Below are positions 35,901 to 49,240 of a DNA stretch of 64,000 nucleotides, piece by piece (the stretch's first letter is position 1; every line of letters starts with the position of its first letter). A model generated the notes under the pieces. The model ran no database searches and was not told the origin of the DNA. It worked only from the letters and a program-made list of their open reading frames with translations. Location: the NCBI GenBank assembly GCA_028622995.1, contig JAJQJQ010000017.1, forward strand, positions 1,116,001 through 1,180,000, in the 5' to 3' direction. Made by a program: the position numbers and the translations under genes. This DNA is from Panagrolaimus kolymaensis. Its lineage: Eukaryota > Nematoda > Chromadorea > Rhabditida > Panagrolaimidae.

Positions 35901-36371
35901 TGCAGGTAGAGGATATAGTACTTGGAAATAATATGATTGAAACAAATAAAGATTTTATTCAAGTTTGTTTTTTTAAAAGCACATTCAAATAAGTTTGTAA
36001 AAATGGATTTTTAGGAAACTGAGTTAATCAGCATCGAAAATGGTGAAAGCGTTTTAAGGAAAAAAGCTAAAAAGCTTAACGATTTGCATTCAAAGTTGTT
36101 GAAAACTTTAGAGGTAAATTTGAAGCCCGTACAATTTGTATTACTTTTGGCTTTTTTTCAGATGTTAATAAAGCGTCAAGAAGTTGATGATTTTTCTCAA
36201 AAAATTGCGCATGAATGGCGCCAAGTTGCTCAAGTTATAGATAGATTTCTTTTTTGGATATTTTTAATTTTAACTGTTTTAATTACAACGATCCTTCTTC
36301 TCGTTATTCCCATTTATCATCGATCTTTGGATAATGGAGATTTCGACGAGGCTGAATACGGTTTACACTAA
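32980..36371 (+). CDS. nicotinic acetylcholine receptor alpha subunit (alpha7/ACR-16-like)
   Basis: Eleven exons (32980-33372, 33426-33577, 33861-34001, 34055-34089, 34146-34273, 34325-34432, 34487-34502, 35499-35633, 35682-35962, 36015-36113, 36162-36371), 565 aa. Signal peptide, then ligand-binding domain with [27 protein letters not shown], Cys-loop [15 protein letters not shown], loop C YTCCPEPYPDVTF with vicinal Cys (alpha subunit), four membrane segments with M2 [17 protein letters not shown] (Glu before M2: cation pore) and a last helix near the C-terminus. It is an acetylcholine-gated cation channel subunit at synapses. Odd: about 80 extra residues between signal peptide and binding domain, a 16-nt exon 7, and a 996-bp intron 7 with inverted repeats. 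Exact C. elegans orthologue not assigned. Confidence 0.95.
34505..34660. repeat. GC-rich imperfect hairpin inside receptor intron 7
   Basis: GC-rich island in AT-rich intron. GGGCCGGGTGTGGCAGGCTC at about 34515-34534 pairs imperfectly with GAGCTCAGG...CACCCACAAACCGGCCC at about 34623-34647; inside, CCATTTTTT and AAAAAAAATGG form a second stem. It begins right after the intron donor. Could be a transposon end or a structured RNA. Confidence 0.5.
34674..34736 (+). repeat. inverted repeat, left arm (receptor intron 7)
   Basis: 63 bp starting AACAACAGTGCACATATCAT. About 57 of 63 positions match the reverse complement of 35401-35466. See finding on the foldback intron. Confidence 0.8.
35401..35466 (-). 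repeat. inverted repeat, right arm (receptor intron 7)
   Basis: Reverse complement of the left arm, ending about 30 nt before the 3' splice site of the intron. The two arms are separated by about 665 nt. Confidence 0.8.
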
Positions 36372-36625
36372 TTTTTGATGAGCTTTTTTTATATTTAGAA
36401 ACTTTAGGTGTCGAGAACAAGATAACCAATAATTGAGTGGAACACAATCTCGATGGATTTGATCATCTTGTTCTTGAACCTTTTATGAAGAAACATATTT
36501 TTATTTTCCTATTATTTTCTGTAAACAAAATTACTCTTTTTTGCTCAATTTTTTGTTTGTTTTATAATTTCATAGATGTTTTTTTTTCAAGAAATGTATA
36601 AAAATTATTAACAATAAAAATGATA

Positions 36626-37155
36626 TCATTGATTTATTATCGGATTTTGCATCATTGAATCTACCTGTATTTCAGCCGTAATATTACCCTTTTCTTGAAC
36701 TTCACACGTTATACCGCCATTATCTTGAGCCGATGGAATAAGTGTAATTGCCATTTGAATTTGAACATCTTCCAAAGTTGGAATAGAAAAATTAGGAATA
36801 GCATTTAAAAGCTCCTAAAAACAACAAATTTAAAGAAGGGCTTAACTGTAAAAGTAAGCTCACACAAAATACAAACCCGTAAATGATTATTATGTAAATG
36901 TTCCAACGAAATTCCAGATGATATAAAAAAATTAATGAGTTCATTCTGTAATTTTGTATGTTTATCAATAGGAGTTTCACCCTTTTTCACTCGAACGGGT
37001 GGAACTGATTTATCAAATGCTGCCAATTCTTTAGGATGAAATCTTTCCAAATGTCGTCGAAGGTTTGATGATTTTTTGCCATCAATTTTTCGATTACAAA
37101 TTATGCATTCTTCATTAACAAAAAAGGAGCGATGATTTGCTGAAAGTTGAAACAT
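36626..37155 (-). CDS. BED-type zinc-finger protein, short
   Basis: Two exons (36877-37155 and 36626-36814), 155 aa, phase-0 junction (NNHLR|ELLNA). One BED-like finger: CIICNRKIDGKKSSNLRRHLERFHP, i.e. CxxC, Leu, HxxxxH spacing with basic residues for DNA contact. The rest (LITNELINFF-like helix, IPSAQDNGGITCEV) has no known domain, and no transposase core is present. BED fingers occur in hAT transposases and in host factors derived from them; this may be a domesticated fragment or a short regulator. It converges on the receptor gene, 254 bp stop to stop. The upstream exon boundary could extend, since the frame is open some codons before the ATG. Confidence 0.65.
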
Positions 37156-40132
37156 GCTCAACAGGTTTTGCAAATTAATGGTAAATATTTACCTTTTACC
37201 ATTGAAAAATTCATAAACAATTGTAGGAGAATTACTATTTTGGTTTAAAAAAGTTCACCAACATTCAAAATCTTATTTTTTACAATTTTGAACCAAACTT
37301 TAGTAAATGTCTACTAAGATAACCATAAAACATCGAAAGAAAAACAAAAATTATAAAATAAATTAAAAGGAAGAGTAAATGCAAAAAGCAGGGAACAAAT
37401 AAATATAATATTGATTAAAAGATGTGGGAAGCAAAGGAGAAATGGAGGCGTTGTTGGTTGCTGCCTCCGATGTTATTACGTAAGTGCCTCCTCTCTTTCT
37501 TTTTTATTTTTCTCTATAAAGATTGCTGAGTGCGGCTGACATTTTTTAAAACTATGAACGAATGTGTGTCATACTGAAAACAACGGGAGACGAAAAACAA
37601 CAACATTAGCCTATCGATACTGATATATTGAGACATTTTTCTTTTATCTTTTTATTATATCGGGCAGCTTTTTTGCTTTATTGAACATAATGGTAAGAAA
37701 GCTAAAAATTACATCAACATATTTTTCGTTAATTATTTGGGAAAGAAAGATAAAAACAAAAATTACGCTTTGATCTAAAAAAAAATTCAAATCGGAATTA
37801 CTTTCAGACACAAACGCTACAGATACTTGATCACCTCATTTTTGTTACATTTTCCCAATAAAAAGCTTATTTTTCAGAATAATGAAAAATTTCAAGGATT
37901 TTTTTTACTACTTTGCATTAATCAAACGGGTTCAAGAAATAGGCTAACTTTGAATGCTTCTGCCGTCTGGGAACGCTATCTGAAAATAAGTTTCATGGAA
38001 GCAATAAAAATATCTTTGAAAAATATTAGTTATTCTTCGCACTTTTTTCTTTGAATCTGTTTTAACTAAAAAAAGCTATTTTTAGGGTTTTACTCATTAA
38101 TCACTAATTACGAAAGTGTAATTTCATAGACACCACCAAATTTTATGATAAATGTTTTAGCAAAAGCTGATGTGTTATTAAAAACGTTTGCTAAAATTAA
38201 AACTAGGATGAAAGCTGAAATCATTATAAAGAGTCTATCAGTACAATAAATTTCAAAAATTTTTTCGAAGTTTACTTGACCGTAATACTTTTTTGTAATC
38301 ATCAGTAATATTTCAATTAGCTTATTATTATTTTTCAGAGTTCTAAGAGTTTTTCAGGATTTAGATGAAGTTAATATTACATCATTTTTTTAAAACAACT
38401 TGTTTAAAAAAAATTTAATGAAATAATACGTCGTAATTTTTATAAAACGCAAGAAAAATAACATTAGCTAGCTATTACTGTTTTCTGCAAATTTAACCTT
38501 TTTTGTTTTGAATTCACCGGTGGCGATTAAATCCAAGAGTTTTTGAAAAATTGTTTTTCGTGAAAAAAACAAGTTTTTTGTTTCTAAAAAACATTTTATA
38601 CCACAAAAAAATGTGTTATCAGATTCCTTTTCACTTAATTTGTCGCTTATTGTTTTTTTAAATTAACGGTTGTTTAATTTTAACTTGTCTCAAATCTTTT
38701 TTTTCCTTTATAATTTTTTTAACGTGTCTACAAGAAAGAAATGATGGTGGTAAAGGATCAGCATGCAACTTAATAAAGCTCAATAATATTGATGAATGTA
38801 ACGGAAATAGAACATTATATTATATATACACATTATCATGTTCATTCAATTTTATTTTGCTATCGCCTACTTTTTTAGAAAAAAAAGATATCGTATATAT
38901 TATATTCGTCAAATTGTTTTTAAAACAAAGGTAAAAAAAGAGAGGGAAGGCGGCACGAAATCGGCGAAAAAATAATGCGTCAGAAAATAAATGAACAAAA
39001 AAATTATTTGATCGAACTTTGAGTTTTTTCTTTATACTTTGTTTATTAGTAATTTAATTTTTGATTAATAAATCAAAGAATGATGGCAGACATAAAGCTA
39101 TAATCAGTTTGTTTGGGTCCAAAAAGTTTCATTTAAAAAGCGATCAAAAACGTTTGAACGAAAGTAGTTTGGATTGTTGTATTGAATAGCGAAGGCTTAT
39201 TGATGAAATTTTCTTTCAGCTCCTGTTCTAAGGTTAGGTATGAGAACGACCTAACTATGAATGAAGAGATTTCTTAATGCTGTTGTTGAGTCTCAATGCG
39301 AATACAATGGCTGCGATGACCTCAAAGCAAAAACAATATTTGTTATGGCTATCCTAACACCTTTGCCTTAAAATTAAAGCTGCTATTCTCATACCAAATC
39401 CAAAACTCTTTTTTTTAAATAATAATTTATTTGTCTAAAACTTTTTTTTACGTTAATCATATTTCATTCGTCATCATCATATCTCTCTCCGAAAAATTCA
39501 TATGGTTCGAACATTCTTAGTCACGCAAAAAAGTGCAAAGAATGTTATCTCAAACCCAAACCAACTAAGTGGAAACTGGATCAAAGATTTCTTTTTTTTT
39601 TTGACGTACTTATTAAAAAGGAATCTTTGATATGTTTTTGTGGTTTGATTTTTATCTTTCTTTCATTTTTGTTTGGGAATGAAGAGAATCATTATTAAAC
39701 TCTTGAAATAAAGTGAAATCTTTTTTTTTAATAAACTATGGTAGCTTAAATCCATTATTATCATCCCCTAACGCTTTTGTGGAGGCATCCATCATTGTTT
39801 GAAAATTTTGAGATGAATTGATTTTAACTTTTCTTTTTCATCTGCGAATTATCTTCCTTTTTTTCAATCACCAAAATACTCCCCCAATTTTGTCTCATCA
39901 TAGGATATCTCAAAGACTGCAATGCTCTTTTGACCCATAACCGCGCAGCAAATATCTCGTGATACTAACTTGAATATTATGAATGATGAAATAACTTTAC
40001 ATGAAAGCTTTTAATCCCTCATTTTTCAGGCTTTTTTTCTTCGACAACTTTCCCAGTTTGGTGGACCGCCTTTAAAAGCCCTTTAGAAAGTACCCTTTTA
40101 ATTATTAATTCAAAGACAAATTCCAAATAATT
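37156..40132. other. 3-kb intergenic, nothing firm
   Basis: AT-rich spacer between the BED gene start and the transporter start. A 64-codon minus ORF at 38108-38302 has a hydrophobic stretch (ISAFILVLILANVF) but no other support. No RNA gene or repeat found. Confidence 0.45.
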
Positions 40133-41935
40133 ATGGGATATTTAAAAAATAAGACCCGTTATTTAATTTTAACGATTACTGTGCTTACCTTAGTTCATGT
40201 ATATACAAATTTATTATTATTTAATTTCACCGTACTATGTATGAAAGAAACTCAAGAAGTGGATGCAATAATAAATGGTACAAAAATAACTGAAACGATA
40301 ACGGTTGAAATTTTTCTATCTGAACAAAAAGCTGTCCTTTATTCGGTGGTTGCAATTGGAATGCTTTTTAGTGTTTTATTTATTATGACTTTTATTCGAA
40401 AAATTGGTGGACGGCTTACTTTTACTATGTATGGGTTAACGAGCGGAATCGCTACAATATTGCTACCCATTTTGGCTGATTATAGCTTTGAAGCTGTTGT
40501 TTTTCTACGATTTTTACAAGTATGTTTTTAAAATAGTAACAAACATGTTTTCTAAAAGCTTTGAGAATTAAAAATATTTTAACACAAAACAGTTATTTTT
40601 CATGTTCAGGCCATTTTCTGTGGCAAAATTTTTTACTGTCATCATCGATGATAAAAAAAAAAAGTATTGTAGCAATTCGTAATTTCAGGGTGTTGGATAT
40701 GGCATGTGCTTTGTTTCTGTGGGCTATGTATCATCTAATTGGTCGCCGGTTGAATTACGAGGTACATTCATCACGATATTGACAATGTTCAACCAAGTAT
40801 GTTTCAGAACTTTCAATATCAATGAAAATCTATTTTTATTCATTTTTTCCTCTTTTAGATTTCATCATTAACAGCTCCACCAACAGCTGGCATGTTTTGC
40901 ACATCCGATTATGGTTGGCAAATGATGTATTATCTCCAGGGCTGTTCCACCATTATCATCTTTTTCATTTTCTTCTTTGTTTATACCGATATTCCTTGCG
41001 CAAATAAGTAATACCATTGACATTGTTTTGTTTCATTTTTTTTTAAATTGCCTATTGTTTTTAGGCTTGTGAGTGATGAAGAAGCATCATATATTGAAGG
41101 ACCAGAACCCATTGTTCCTAATGACAATGAACTTCCGCCAATGCCTTATAGTAAAGCTTTTTCCGACCCATCAATAATTGGAACATTAATCGTTGTATTT
41201 GGTGATTTCGTATGCTACAATATTTTTACTTTATTTGCGCCACTTTATCTCAACAAAGTTTTGGGGCTTGATATCGCTAAAACAGGTTTTGCTTCTGCTT
41301 TACCATTTATCGGAAGTTTATGTCTCAAAGCTGTTATTGGACCTTTGAGTGATAGACTCAAAGCTATTTCACCATTAAATAGTGTTCGAATATTTATGAG
41401 TATTTCCCAAGTATGTTTATAAAAGAATTTTTCTATCTTATTTATTTTAACCCATTTTTTTGTTTAGTTTACAATGGCTTTTGCTTTCATCGGGTTGGCT
41501 TGTTTACCCACAGGATATGTTCATATTGCAATCACACTTTATGTTCTTGCCATCATAGGCTCGGCATGTAATTCTGTCGGCTACTACAAATCGACTTCAC
41601 TTGCATGTGGACCTTACACCGCTCAAGTAATGACATGGGTATCATTTTTAAGCGCAATTGTATGGTTTTCATTACCTATTTGCAAAACCATTATTGCTTC
41701 TGACGACAATCCAGACGACTGGAGGATATTATTTATCTCTGCAGCAGCCATAGGCATCGTGGCTGTAATTATTTATTTAATCACTGTAAAAGTGGATTTG
41801 AGACCATGGGTTCAGCCACATCCAAAATCTCGAAGACCATCTATTTCAACAATTTATTCAATATCACCATCTCAAAATTTCAAAGGCGATAGAAGGAATT
41901 CGATAAGTTCAATTGTAATAATAACCGAAAATTAA
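40133..41935 (+). CDS. MFS transporter, SLC17-like (anion/phosphate/glutamate type)
   Basis: Five exons (40133-40519, 40689-40796, 40859-41007, 41065-41410, 41468-41935), 485 aa. About twelve hydrophobic segments in two halves. The N-terminal first helix is followed by a long luminal/extracellular loop with NGT; later FIRKIGGRLTFTMYGLTSG (loop 2-3 with GGR), GVGYGMCFVSVGYVSSNWSPVELRG (helix 4-5 with the PxERG-like element), YGWQMMYYLQG, a central hydrophilic loop (DEEASYIEGPEP), LYLNKVLGLDI, GPLSDRL, and a helix 10-11 YYKSTSLACGPYTAQV. This ordering is that of the SLC17 family. Substrate unknown; organic anion or phosphate is likely from the family. The cytosolic tail is Ser-rich (KSRRPSISTIYSISPS). 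Confidence 0.9.
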
Positions 41936-42721
41936 ATAATTGTTTTTTGATTAAAAGAGTGCACCCATACTCTTACATTTTTGATCTTTTTATCTGATAA
42001 ATAAATTAAAAATTTATGAATCATGCATGTCTTTATCTAAATCTCTCGTTCGCTCATAATACGGGGAAGTCGGTGGTTTAAGTGTTTGAAAATGTTCATC
42101 GTGATTCCTTTTTTTTTTGTCGAAAAGGGAAATCATCTAATCACGCAAAAATGCGCAATCCATATCTCTAATGTCGCTATCGCCGCATGAAAAAAAACAA
42201 AGAAGAAGAACGCGAGAAATAATTATGTATCAAGTTTTTAACCTTTGGTTTATTTCATCATATTTGGAACCAACAACCATCAAGCCTACAAATAATCAAC
42301 CGCATGATATCTTCTTTCAATGGTTTAGCCAATGATTTTAAAAGCCTGATGCTCTTCTTTCTGATTTCTTGAAATCCTTTAATTTCAATCAAATAAGCCT
42401 TCTTTATTAGTAGTATTTCAAAAAATGGAAACTTTGGCAAACGCGATAAATAAATAAAAAATAAAATAAGAAAACAATAATAAAAAAAAGTTCCGACAAT
42501 AATAATCAACACAAGAATGATGAAATTTTAGAAATAAGAATTTTTTGCATATTTTGAATTCCAAATTTATAATATTCAAAATAATTGCATAGAAAAATAT
42601 TATTACATTGGAGAATCGAAAAAATAGGCAGAAAAAATGCATAGACGTGAAGTAGCAAAAAATACCCGTATAAAAATTGTATGTGTAAGAATCCTAAATT
42701 TTAAAGTCCAATAATAATTTT
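41936..42721. other. spacer with one weak ORF at 42258-42512
   Basis: Convergent 3' flanks of the transporter and APC homologue. A minus ORF at 42258-42512 (84 codons) begins with a hydrophobic segment (LIIIVGTFFYYCFLILFFIYL) and continues with coding-like sequence (KKAYLIEIKGFQEIRKKS); no family recognised, about 25 percent chance of being real. Confidence 0.35.
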
Positions 42722-45694
42722 TTAAACAGTTGTAACTAAAGGTTTTTGAGGTTTAGAATTATTTTGATTTTTTTCTGAAGCCATTGTGGAAGGCTCCTTG
42801 TAATTAAATGGTGAAACTCGGGCTGATTTGCTTTTAGCGGATCCATTTTTGGATTGAATCATTGGAAGAGGATTTCGACTTTTGGAAAGTCGTTTAATGG
42901 TTGCAGCTGAAAGAAGTCCAATTTTGACATTGGTACTTTTATCTGAAGTTATTCCATTCGTATTTGATGCATTTTTATTTGAACGAGGTAACTTCGATAA
43001 TTTTTGAGAACTAAAAAGAAACAAATTTATTTTAAAAAGCCAAATTTTAAATTGACTTACTTGATTCCTTTGGACAAACTTCCGCAATCGATGATAACCT
43101 TTTCAGCTTGAAACGCTTGATCAACATCATCTGGAAGTGCAGTTAAATCTTCCAATGCTACAATATCTTCTGAAGAGCAGCAATAACTATCATCAGAAAG
43201 TTCGCCTATCTCATCTCGACTTTCTTCCTTCTTTTCATTCCAAAGCTGTGAAGCATCTCTAAGTTTTTCAAGAGTGCTCGGGCTTTGAAGAAGGGATGAT
43301 TTTTTCATAGCATCCATAAGTTCTTCCCTCGACGGCGGCATTGGATTCATCTTCATCATCGCTTGATGGTACGGGTCCTTCATAATCGTCACCGCCGAGG
43401 TTAAATCGTTTTTTGGCATTGTTGCTGTTGTTGCTGATGCATCAGAAGTTGAAGAAGATGGAAGGGAACATGGTGGAACAATGGGTTCATCAATTACAGA
43501 AGAATCATCAAAATCAATATCTGAAGTGCAATCGGGTAATCGATGAATATCATTAGTAAACATAGGTTGAGGAATTATATTTATTGGTTTTGGAAGTCGG
43601 GGTGTTGAATGAAGCGAACGAGAAGTTGATGGTTTCGGAAGAGCATCCACAATCGCTCGTGAAAGAGCTTCATCATGATTAAGAGTATCTTCATCATCAC
43701 AAATGCCATAAAGATTATCCTCATCACCGTCATTTCCAAAAGTTTTGTGAGTCTCAGCTGAAAACCCATATTGGCGAGCAACCATTGCAGCTTGTTTCAT
43801 CGCAAACTCTGTTGGAGAATCAGGTAATTCACTTTCGCTAACAGGACTTAATTCAGCTGAATTTGGTGCATCCGTGTTATCTGAGGAACGCCAACTGCAA
43901 TCAGTTCCAATGTCATCAGTTAAAGATTGGATTGAACCGCTTCGAGTTGCCAAAAGGCTTTCAGGTATTCCAGAACCAGCTTCAATATGAACATCTCTTA
44001 AAAATTGTGCATTCTCTGGATTCAGCGGTCCTCGTTCCTGTGGTTCTTGTTTGAAAATTCTCATGGATTTTGGCAAAGTATTTTGCTGTTGTTGTTGCTG
44101 ATGTTGATGTTGATGTTGATGTTGTTGAGAATATGATGTAAACGGTGGAGGTGTTGTCATTGGTTGAACCATGTGGTATTGAGGATAGACATTTCTTGTT
44201 GGCATTAATGTTGAACCTCCAGATGAATATGCAGATTCTGAGGTTGAATAATACATTGGATTTCGCGGCAATGAATAAGCATAACCTGCGGCGGGAGAAG
44301 AATTCAGGTGGGTTAGAAGCTGTTTCACGGTATTTCGAACTTCATCATGAGCTGAATTTCGAAGTTTATTCAAAAGGGTCATAGCTTGTTGGCTTTTAAC
44401 GAGTTTCATCTGAGTTTGAGGATCACGTTCTGCAAGTTGGAATAAAGCATTTAAAGCATTGGTAACAACCGTGAATGAAGAAGAATTTAAAAGATTCAAA
44501 AGTTGTCGAACAAACTTTTCATGATGAAGTTGTTGAAGTAAAACGGGTTTTGTAACAATATAGCCTAAATTAAGATTTTATAAACTTGAGAATATATTAA
44601 ATTTAAAACTAACTTACCACAAGCATATTTAAGAATTCCACTGGCATTTTCAACCATTGTCGTATGACCCGGAACGCAATCAAGCAGCGAAATAACCAAC
44701 CGTAAAAAGCCCTCAGTTTCACACATGGCTCTTTTATTTTCAATTGAATGACTTCCAAGATTCCATAAAGCTGATAAAGTTGCTAATAAACATTTTGAAT
44801 CCTTAGTTGAATGAGCGTTGATTGCTGCAGAAGAAAGTGCAGGCACGATTCGAGACAAGGATTGTTTCATATGGTTATCGGCTTGCCAGCTCAAATTTCG
44901 TATTAATGCTGCATAAAATGCAGATAATCCAGGTGATTTTTCTATTATTCTTGTAACATCTTTTATAAAACCTGGATATGTGCAAAGTCTTCGCTTGGAT
45001 TGAGTATTGCCAAAAACGAGATTGGTTAAAAGATTTGCGATAAGCTTTCGAATGGTTTTAGCATCATCATATTTAGTTTGGTCTGGGTTCAATTCGAATA
45101 CTTCCAGATCTTCAATTAAAAGTTCAGCAACAGCATCAACTAATCCTGAAATTTGAGACTTTAATGAATGAGAACTTGATGTCGATGGAGAACTTACCAA
45201 AAACAACTTCAAGTTTACGCTTTTCATCCTCATACGAATCACGCAAAAGCTCCTCCAAAGTTACTCTAATTTTTATCACATAATCACCATAAGTGTCAGA
45301 TTTTAATGAGGGATTATGTTTGAATTGCCTCAATCTATTTACCGCATGATGGATTTTATAAGCAAGATTGAGAATATGAATTAAACATTCTTGTCTAAAA
45401 ATTAGACAAATTTTTATATATATTTCTTTTTTTTTAATTTAATATGGCGAAAACCAACCTCAAACCCACTGTTTCACGATTGATAATTTCTTTAATTTGA
45501 TGGCAAGCATTTTCTAATTTAGCCAAATCAGTGGATGTTGGTTCCAAGCTTCGAGTTTCTTCATATTGAAATTGGGACATGTAACGAGAAATAAAATCTT
45601 CTAATGATTCGCTTGCCGACATCATTGCTGGATCATCTGGATGTCCACAACTCATGATGGGCGATGATGATTGAAAGGCACTTTTATGTTTCAT
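42722..45694 (-). CDS. apr-1: APC homologue (APR-1 type armadillo protein, Wnt pathway)
   Basis: Five exons (45459-45694, 45198-45394, 45145-44618, 44564-43061, 43010-42722), 917 aa. An N-terminal region (ESLEDFISRYMSQFQY) leads to armadillo repeats at roughly residues 150-420: IRKLIANLLTNLVFGN, LIRNLSWQADNHMKQSL, LLATLSALWNLGSHSIENKRAMC, LRLVISLL, VVTNALNALFQLAERDP; these match APC more than beta-catenin (NLSWxAD, LSALWNLSxHxxENK). The second half is low-complexity with a His-Gln tract, acidic patches (DDEDTLNHDEALSRAIVDALP) and an APC-like SPFNYKEPS at the end. APC proteins scaffold destruction or activation of beta-catenin and bind microtubules. Nematode APR-1 acts in Wnt asymmetry. It is shorter than vertebrate APC. 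Confidence 0.93.
44083..44130 (+). repeat. TGATGT/TTGTTG coding microsatellite
   Basis: Inside the APC homologue exon 4, a run of TGATGT hexamers next to TTGTTG encodes alternating His-Gln then poly-Gln on the minus strand. Likely length-polymorphic. Confidence 0.75.
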
Positions 45695-48600
45695 TAAATA
45701 CTATATACTATAATAATTTAATATGGTAATATTAGATCATTACGAAGAGAAAAACTTTGGCAGTAGCTGAAAATAAAAACTTTTAATATTTCAAAGTTAA
45801 TAAAAAAAATAAAAAATGCTCGCGAAAGCCCACAACAAAATAAAGAAAGACAAAAAATAGGTGAAAGAAAGCGTACATAAACAAAAAATATCAGAAGCTT
45901 TTCAAAACAATTTTCTATATTCCCTAAAGTAACAGTTTAAACCATGTTGTTAAAATTTCCCAGAAGCTTTAATTCTCGTCATAACAACCTCGTGGAGGTA
46001 AAGTCACAGTGAGAAAGACATTCTTTCTCAATATATATCATAGAGAACCACCCTTTCGGTTAAGACCAAAAGTATTTTCTTCCGACAAAGCTTTCTCTAA
46101 AAAACCAATTTTACGCCCATTATCGCGTTAAGTTATATAGGTTCTCTTTTTTCCTTGTGAATAATAAAAAAGGGTTGATTGTAAAAAAGCGGCCGTTATA
46201 TTTTGAATTTACAAAAGGAAAATAAAGAAGCAGCACAACACCGTTCTAAAATGGGTGTAATAAAAAATTTTATTGAGAGAATATCGACCTTGGCCATGGG
46301 CAAAGATTCCCAGAGTCAAGTGTGCCCCTTTGATGAAACCATCAATGATGGGAAATTTTACCGTTCGAAAAAAAATATAAAGCAAAAAATTGAAAGGAGC
46401 AAGGAGCCAATTATTTTTTTATTGCTGAACATTCTCATTCGCCACCTGGATGATGATCGACGTTTTGTTTTTAAAATTTAATGGAAAATAATATTAAAGT
46501 TGAAAGGAAACGAAGGGAAAATTTAAATTTTTTTTATGGGATCTCAAATAAAAATATTTTATCTTTTAAAAAAATCGAAGTTTAAAAAATTTGTTTTTGT
46601 TTTCTCTGAGAGAAAGTCAAAAGAAAAAGATACGAGGAAAAGGAAGATGCGCTGTTGCAACCAAAATAGCTGGCATATATATTTTTCGTGTTGAGAATAG
46701 CATTTGCACGTGCCAAATGGACCAGACTGAATGAATGGACTGAAATAAATGAAATGGCAAGGAATCAAGCAAACTAGCGCAATCCTTTAGTTAATGGCAT
46801 TTTTTTGACTTTTGCTTTTCTTGCAAATTTAGGAAGATGGAAGGGAGCATTTGGTAAGCGCAAAATGCTATTGTTCATCTTTTAGTAGAAAAGCTTTTAA
46901 AAGGATACAATTATCTATCGGGGTAAAAAGAAAAGTGAATTACAAGATTTTTGAAAGAAAAGAAAATTAAAAGAAGTCCCGTTTAAAAGTGATTAGACAG
47001 CATAATATTTTTTTAAAAAACAAAATGAAAGTAGAAAATTCCAAGTATGTTTAATTTTAGTGTCCATAAAATTAGACGAAAACGAGTGAATGATTCAAGG
47101 ACATAAAAATGATTGACGTAAATGAGTTTCTAGTAATCATGAATAATATCTCCTCCTCCAAAAAGCTAGGATCATAAAAATGAGTTTTCCGCGATATTGT
47201 TTTCTTCCAAAATTAAAAAAAATGTTTGATTTACAGCCAGTATTATTTCCTAAGAGAAAATTATTCCAATTTTTTATTATGGGGTTTATAAAAATAATTA
47301 GCCGAAAAAGGAAGAACGAATCACCTTGGAGGGGATAAATAATAGCTTCAACCTAAAAGGATCAAACCTAACGTCCAAACCAATTACAATGTTGCTTTGC
47401 TCATGTCAAAACAAAAATAGATATATATTTTGATGAGAGCCATATAATTTACATAAAATATATTTCCATCAATTTTTTCCTTCTTCAAAACACTGTCTAA
47501 TAAAATTTGGAACCTTAAAAAATGTGATTGGGCGATGACGACAACGACCTTAAATGCAAATATATTTTCATCCCACTTCAAGTGGATTTGAGAGTTTATA
47601 TCGAGATTGAATGATTGAAAATGTAACAAAAAGCTTTCTTTATTTCTCTTCTAGTGTATCAAATTTCTCGATTTTTTCAATTCCGATTGCGCGCTAATCT
47701 AAAAAATCTGATTGCGTAATGTGTTTCAATTGAGCCATAAAAAAATTATGCAAGAAATGAGTTCCTCAAAAAATTTGGAATAAAAAGCTAAGGTCAAATT
47801 ATTGTTTTTAAAAATAAGCAGAAAACAATTGGAAATGAAGCTAATTGGGGTATGGTGAAGCAGCCTCTCACTTTGAGTTTTGAATTTGAAAAATGATATT
47901 GTAAAAGCGAGCAAAAAATTTTGCGGATTTAATTTTGTAAGGTTAAAGGAAAATTATTAAAAAATGATATCTGTCAAAAAAAGGTCAGGTCGATGGATAC
48001 AGTATCGCAAAAAAGTTATTTAAAATATTATTAGGTCAGAGACTTTTCTTTGAGCTTTTTTGCTAAAAGAAGTTATAAAGTTTTAAATATCTCTCGAATA
48101 CCGGAACATTTCAAACAAACCATCTGCATCAACAACCAAAAAATAACATTTTTCAGCTTTTCAAAAGCTGTCTGTTGAATGTTAAATGAAGCAAAAAAAA
48201 TCGACTGTCGATCATCATTCTTTTGTTTTCGAAACAAAAAATTTAGAATGCCAATGAATGAATGACTTTAAAGGGCAAGAAGAATGAGAGAGAGGGGTAA
48301 AATTGTTTTATCGCAATATTCAATTCAAAAAAAGAAAAGGAGACGATCATTCATTGCTATTGTTTTAACGCTAGCGGTCTGGCGCCGTTGCCGTTATTGA
48401 AAAACAAAAAAGAAAGAATTGAAATTTGAATAATAAAAAAAGAAGAGCAACAAAATTTTACAGGACCGTTGCGAAAAAAACACTTTGAATCCTATGAATT
48501 GAAGCAGCAAGCTTCTAAATAAAAAAAGGTCATATAGTCGTCGTTGATCGCCAGCCGTTCAATAGGGGTAAATGAAGCCTTTGAACACCAAATAAAAAAA

Positions 48601-49240
48601 CATATGTGATTCAAAAAAAGATGGAGAAACCTTTTAGTGAATTCTATTTAAAAGGAGGTAATTTACTAACTCACTCATTCACTCGACACACTCTTAGGAA
48701 AAATGAGAGCAAATCGGATTTGAAAGAAAAAGATTGTTCAAGCTGAAGAAAAAAAAGAAGGATTAAAAACCTTTTCGCATTTTTTTCAGGATGGACAAGA
48801 AAAATGGAAAGTGATCTTTCTTCTTTTTTTGCAAAAGTAGTGAGTCTCTTCTCCATAGGTGGTCATTAAATTGAATGAGGAAGTAGGAGGTAAGCAAGTG
48901 TGCCTAATTGACCAAGTATGCTTTTAAAGCCTCTCTCTCTCTTTCTCTTTTAAAAAGGTAAAAAGAAAAAGAAACAAATTCAAATGAAAAAGATTAACTT
49001 AAAAATTGTTTCAACAATCTTGCAAAATTGCAATTCAACTTCCTGTATGAAGTTTTTGAATGAAAAAAAAAACATACGATTACGTATTGAAAGATAAGAT
49101 TTGCATTGGCTTAAACAAATAAAAAATAACTTTTTTCTACGATTGCACCTTTTTTTTACCAAAGATTACCATGTTTTTTTTCGTGTAGCATTCAAAGATG
49201 GATTAATCCCCTCTTATTTTTCCTCCTTTTTAATTTGGAG
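45695..49240. other. 3.5-kb intergenic upstream of APC homologue
   Basis: AT-rich with many A/T runs; a CT dinucleotide tract lies at 48931-48943. A plus ORF at 46203-46481 has some non-AT-driven codons in its first 50 codons but no motif. No RNA gene seen. Includes the APC homologue promoter side. Confidence 0.45.
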
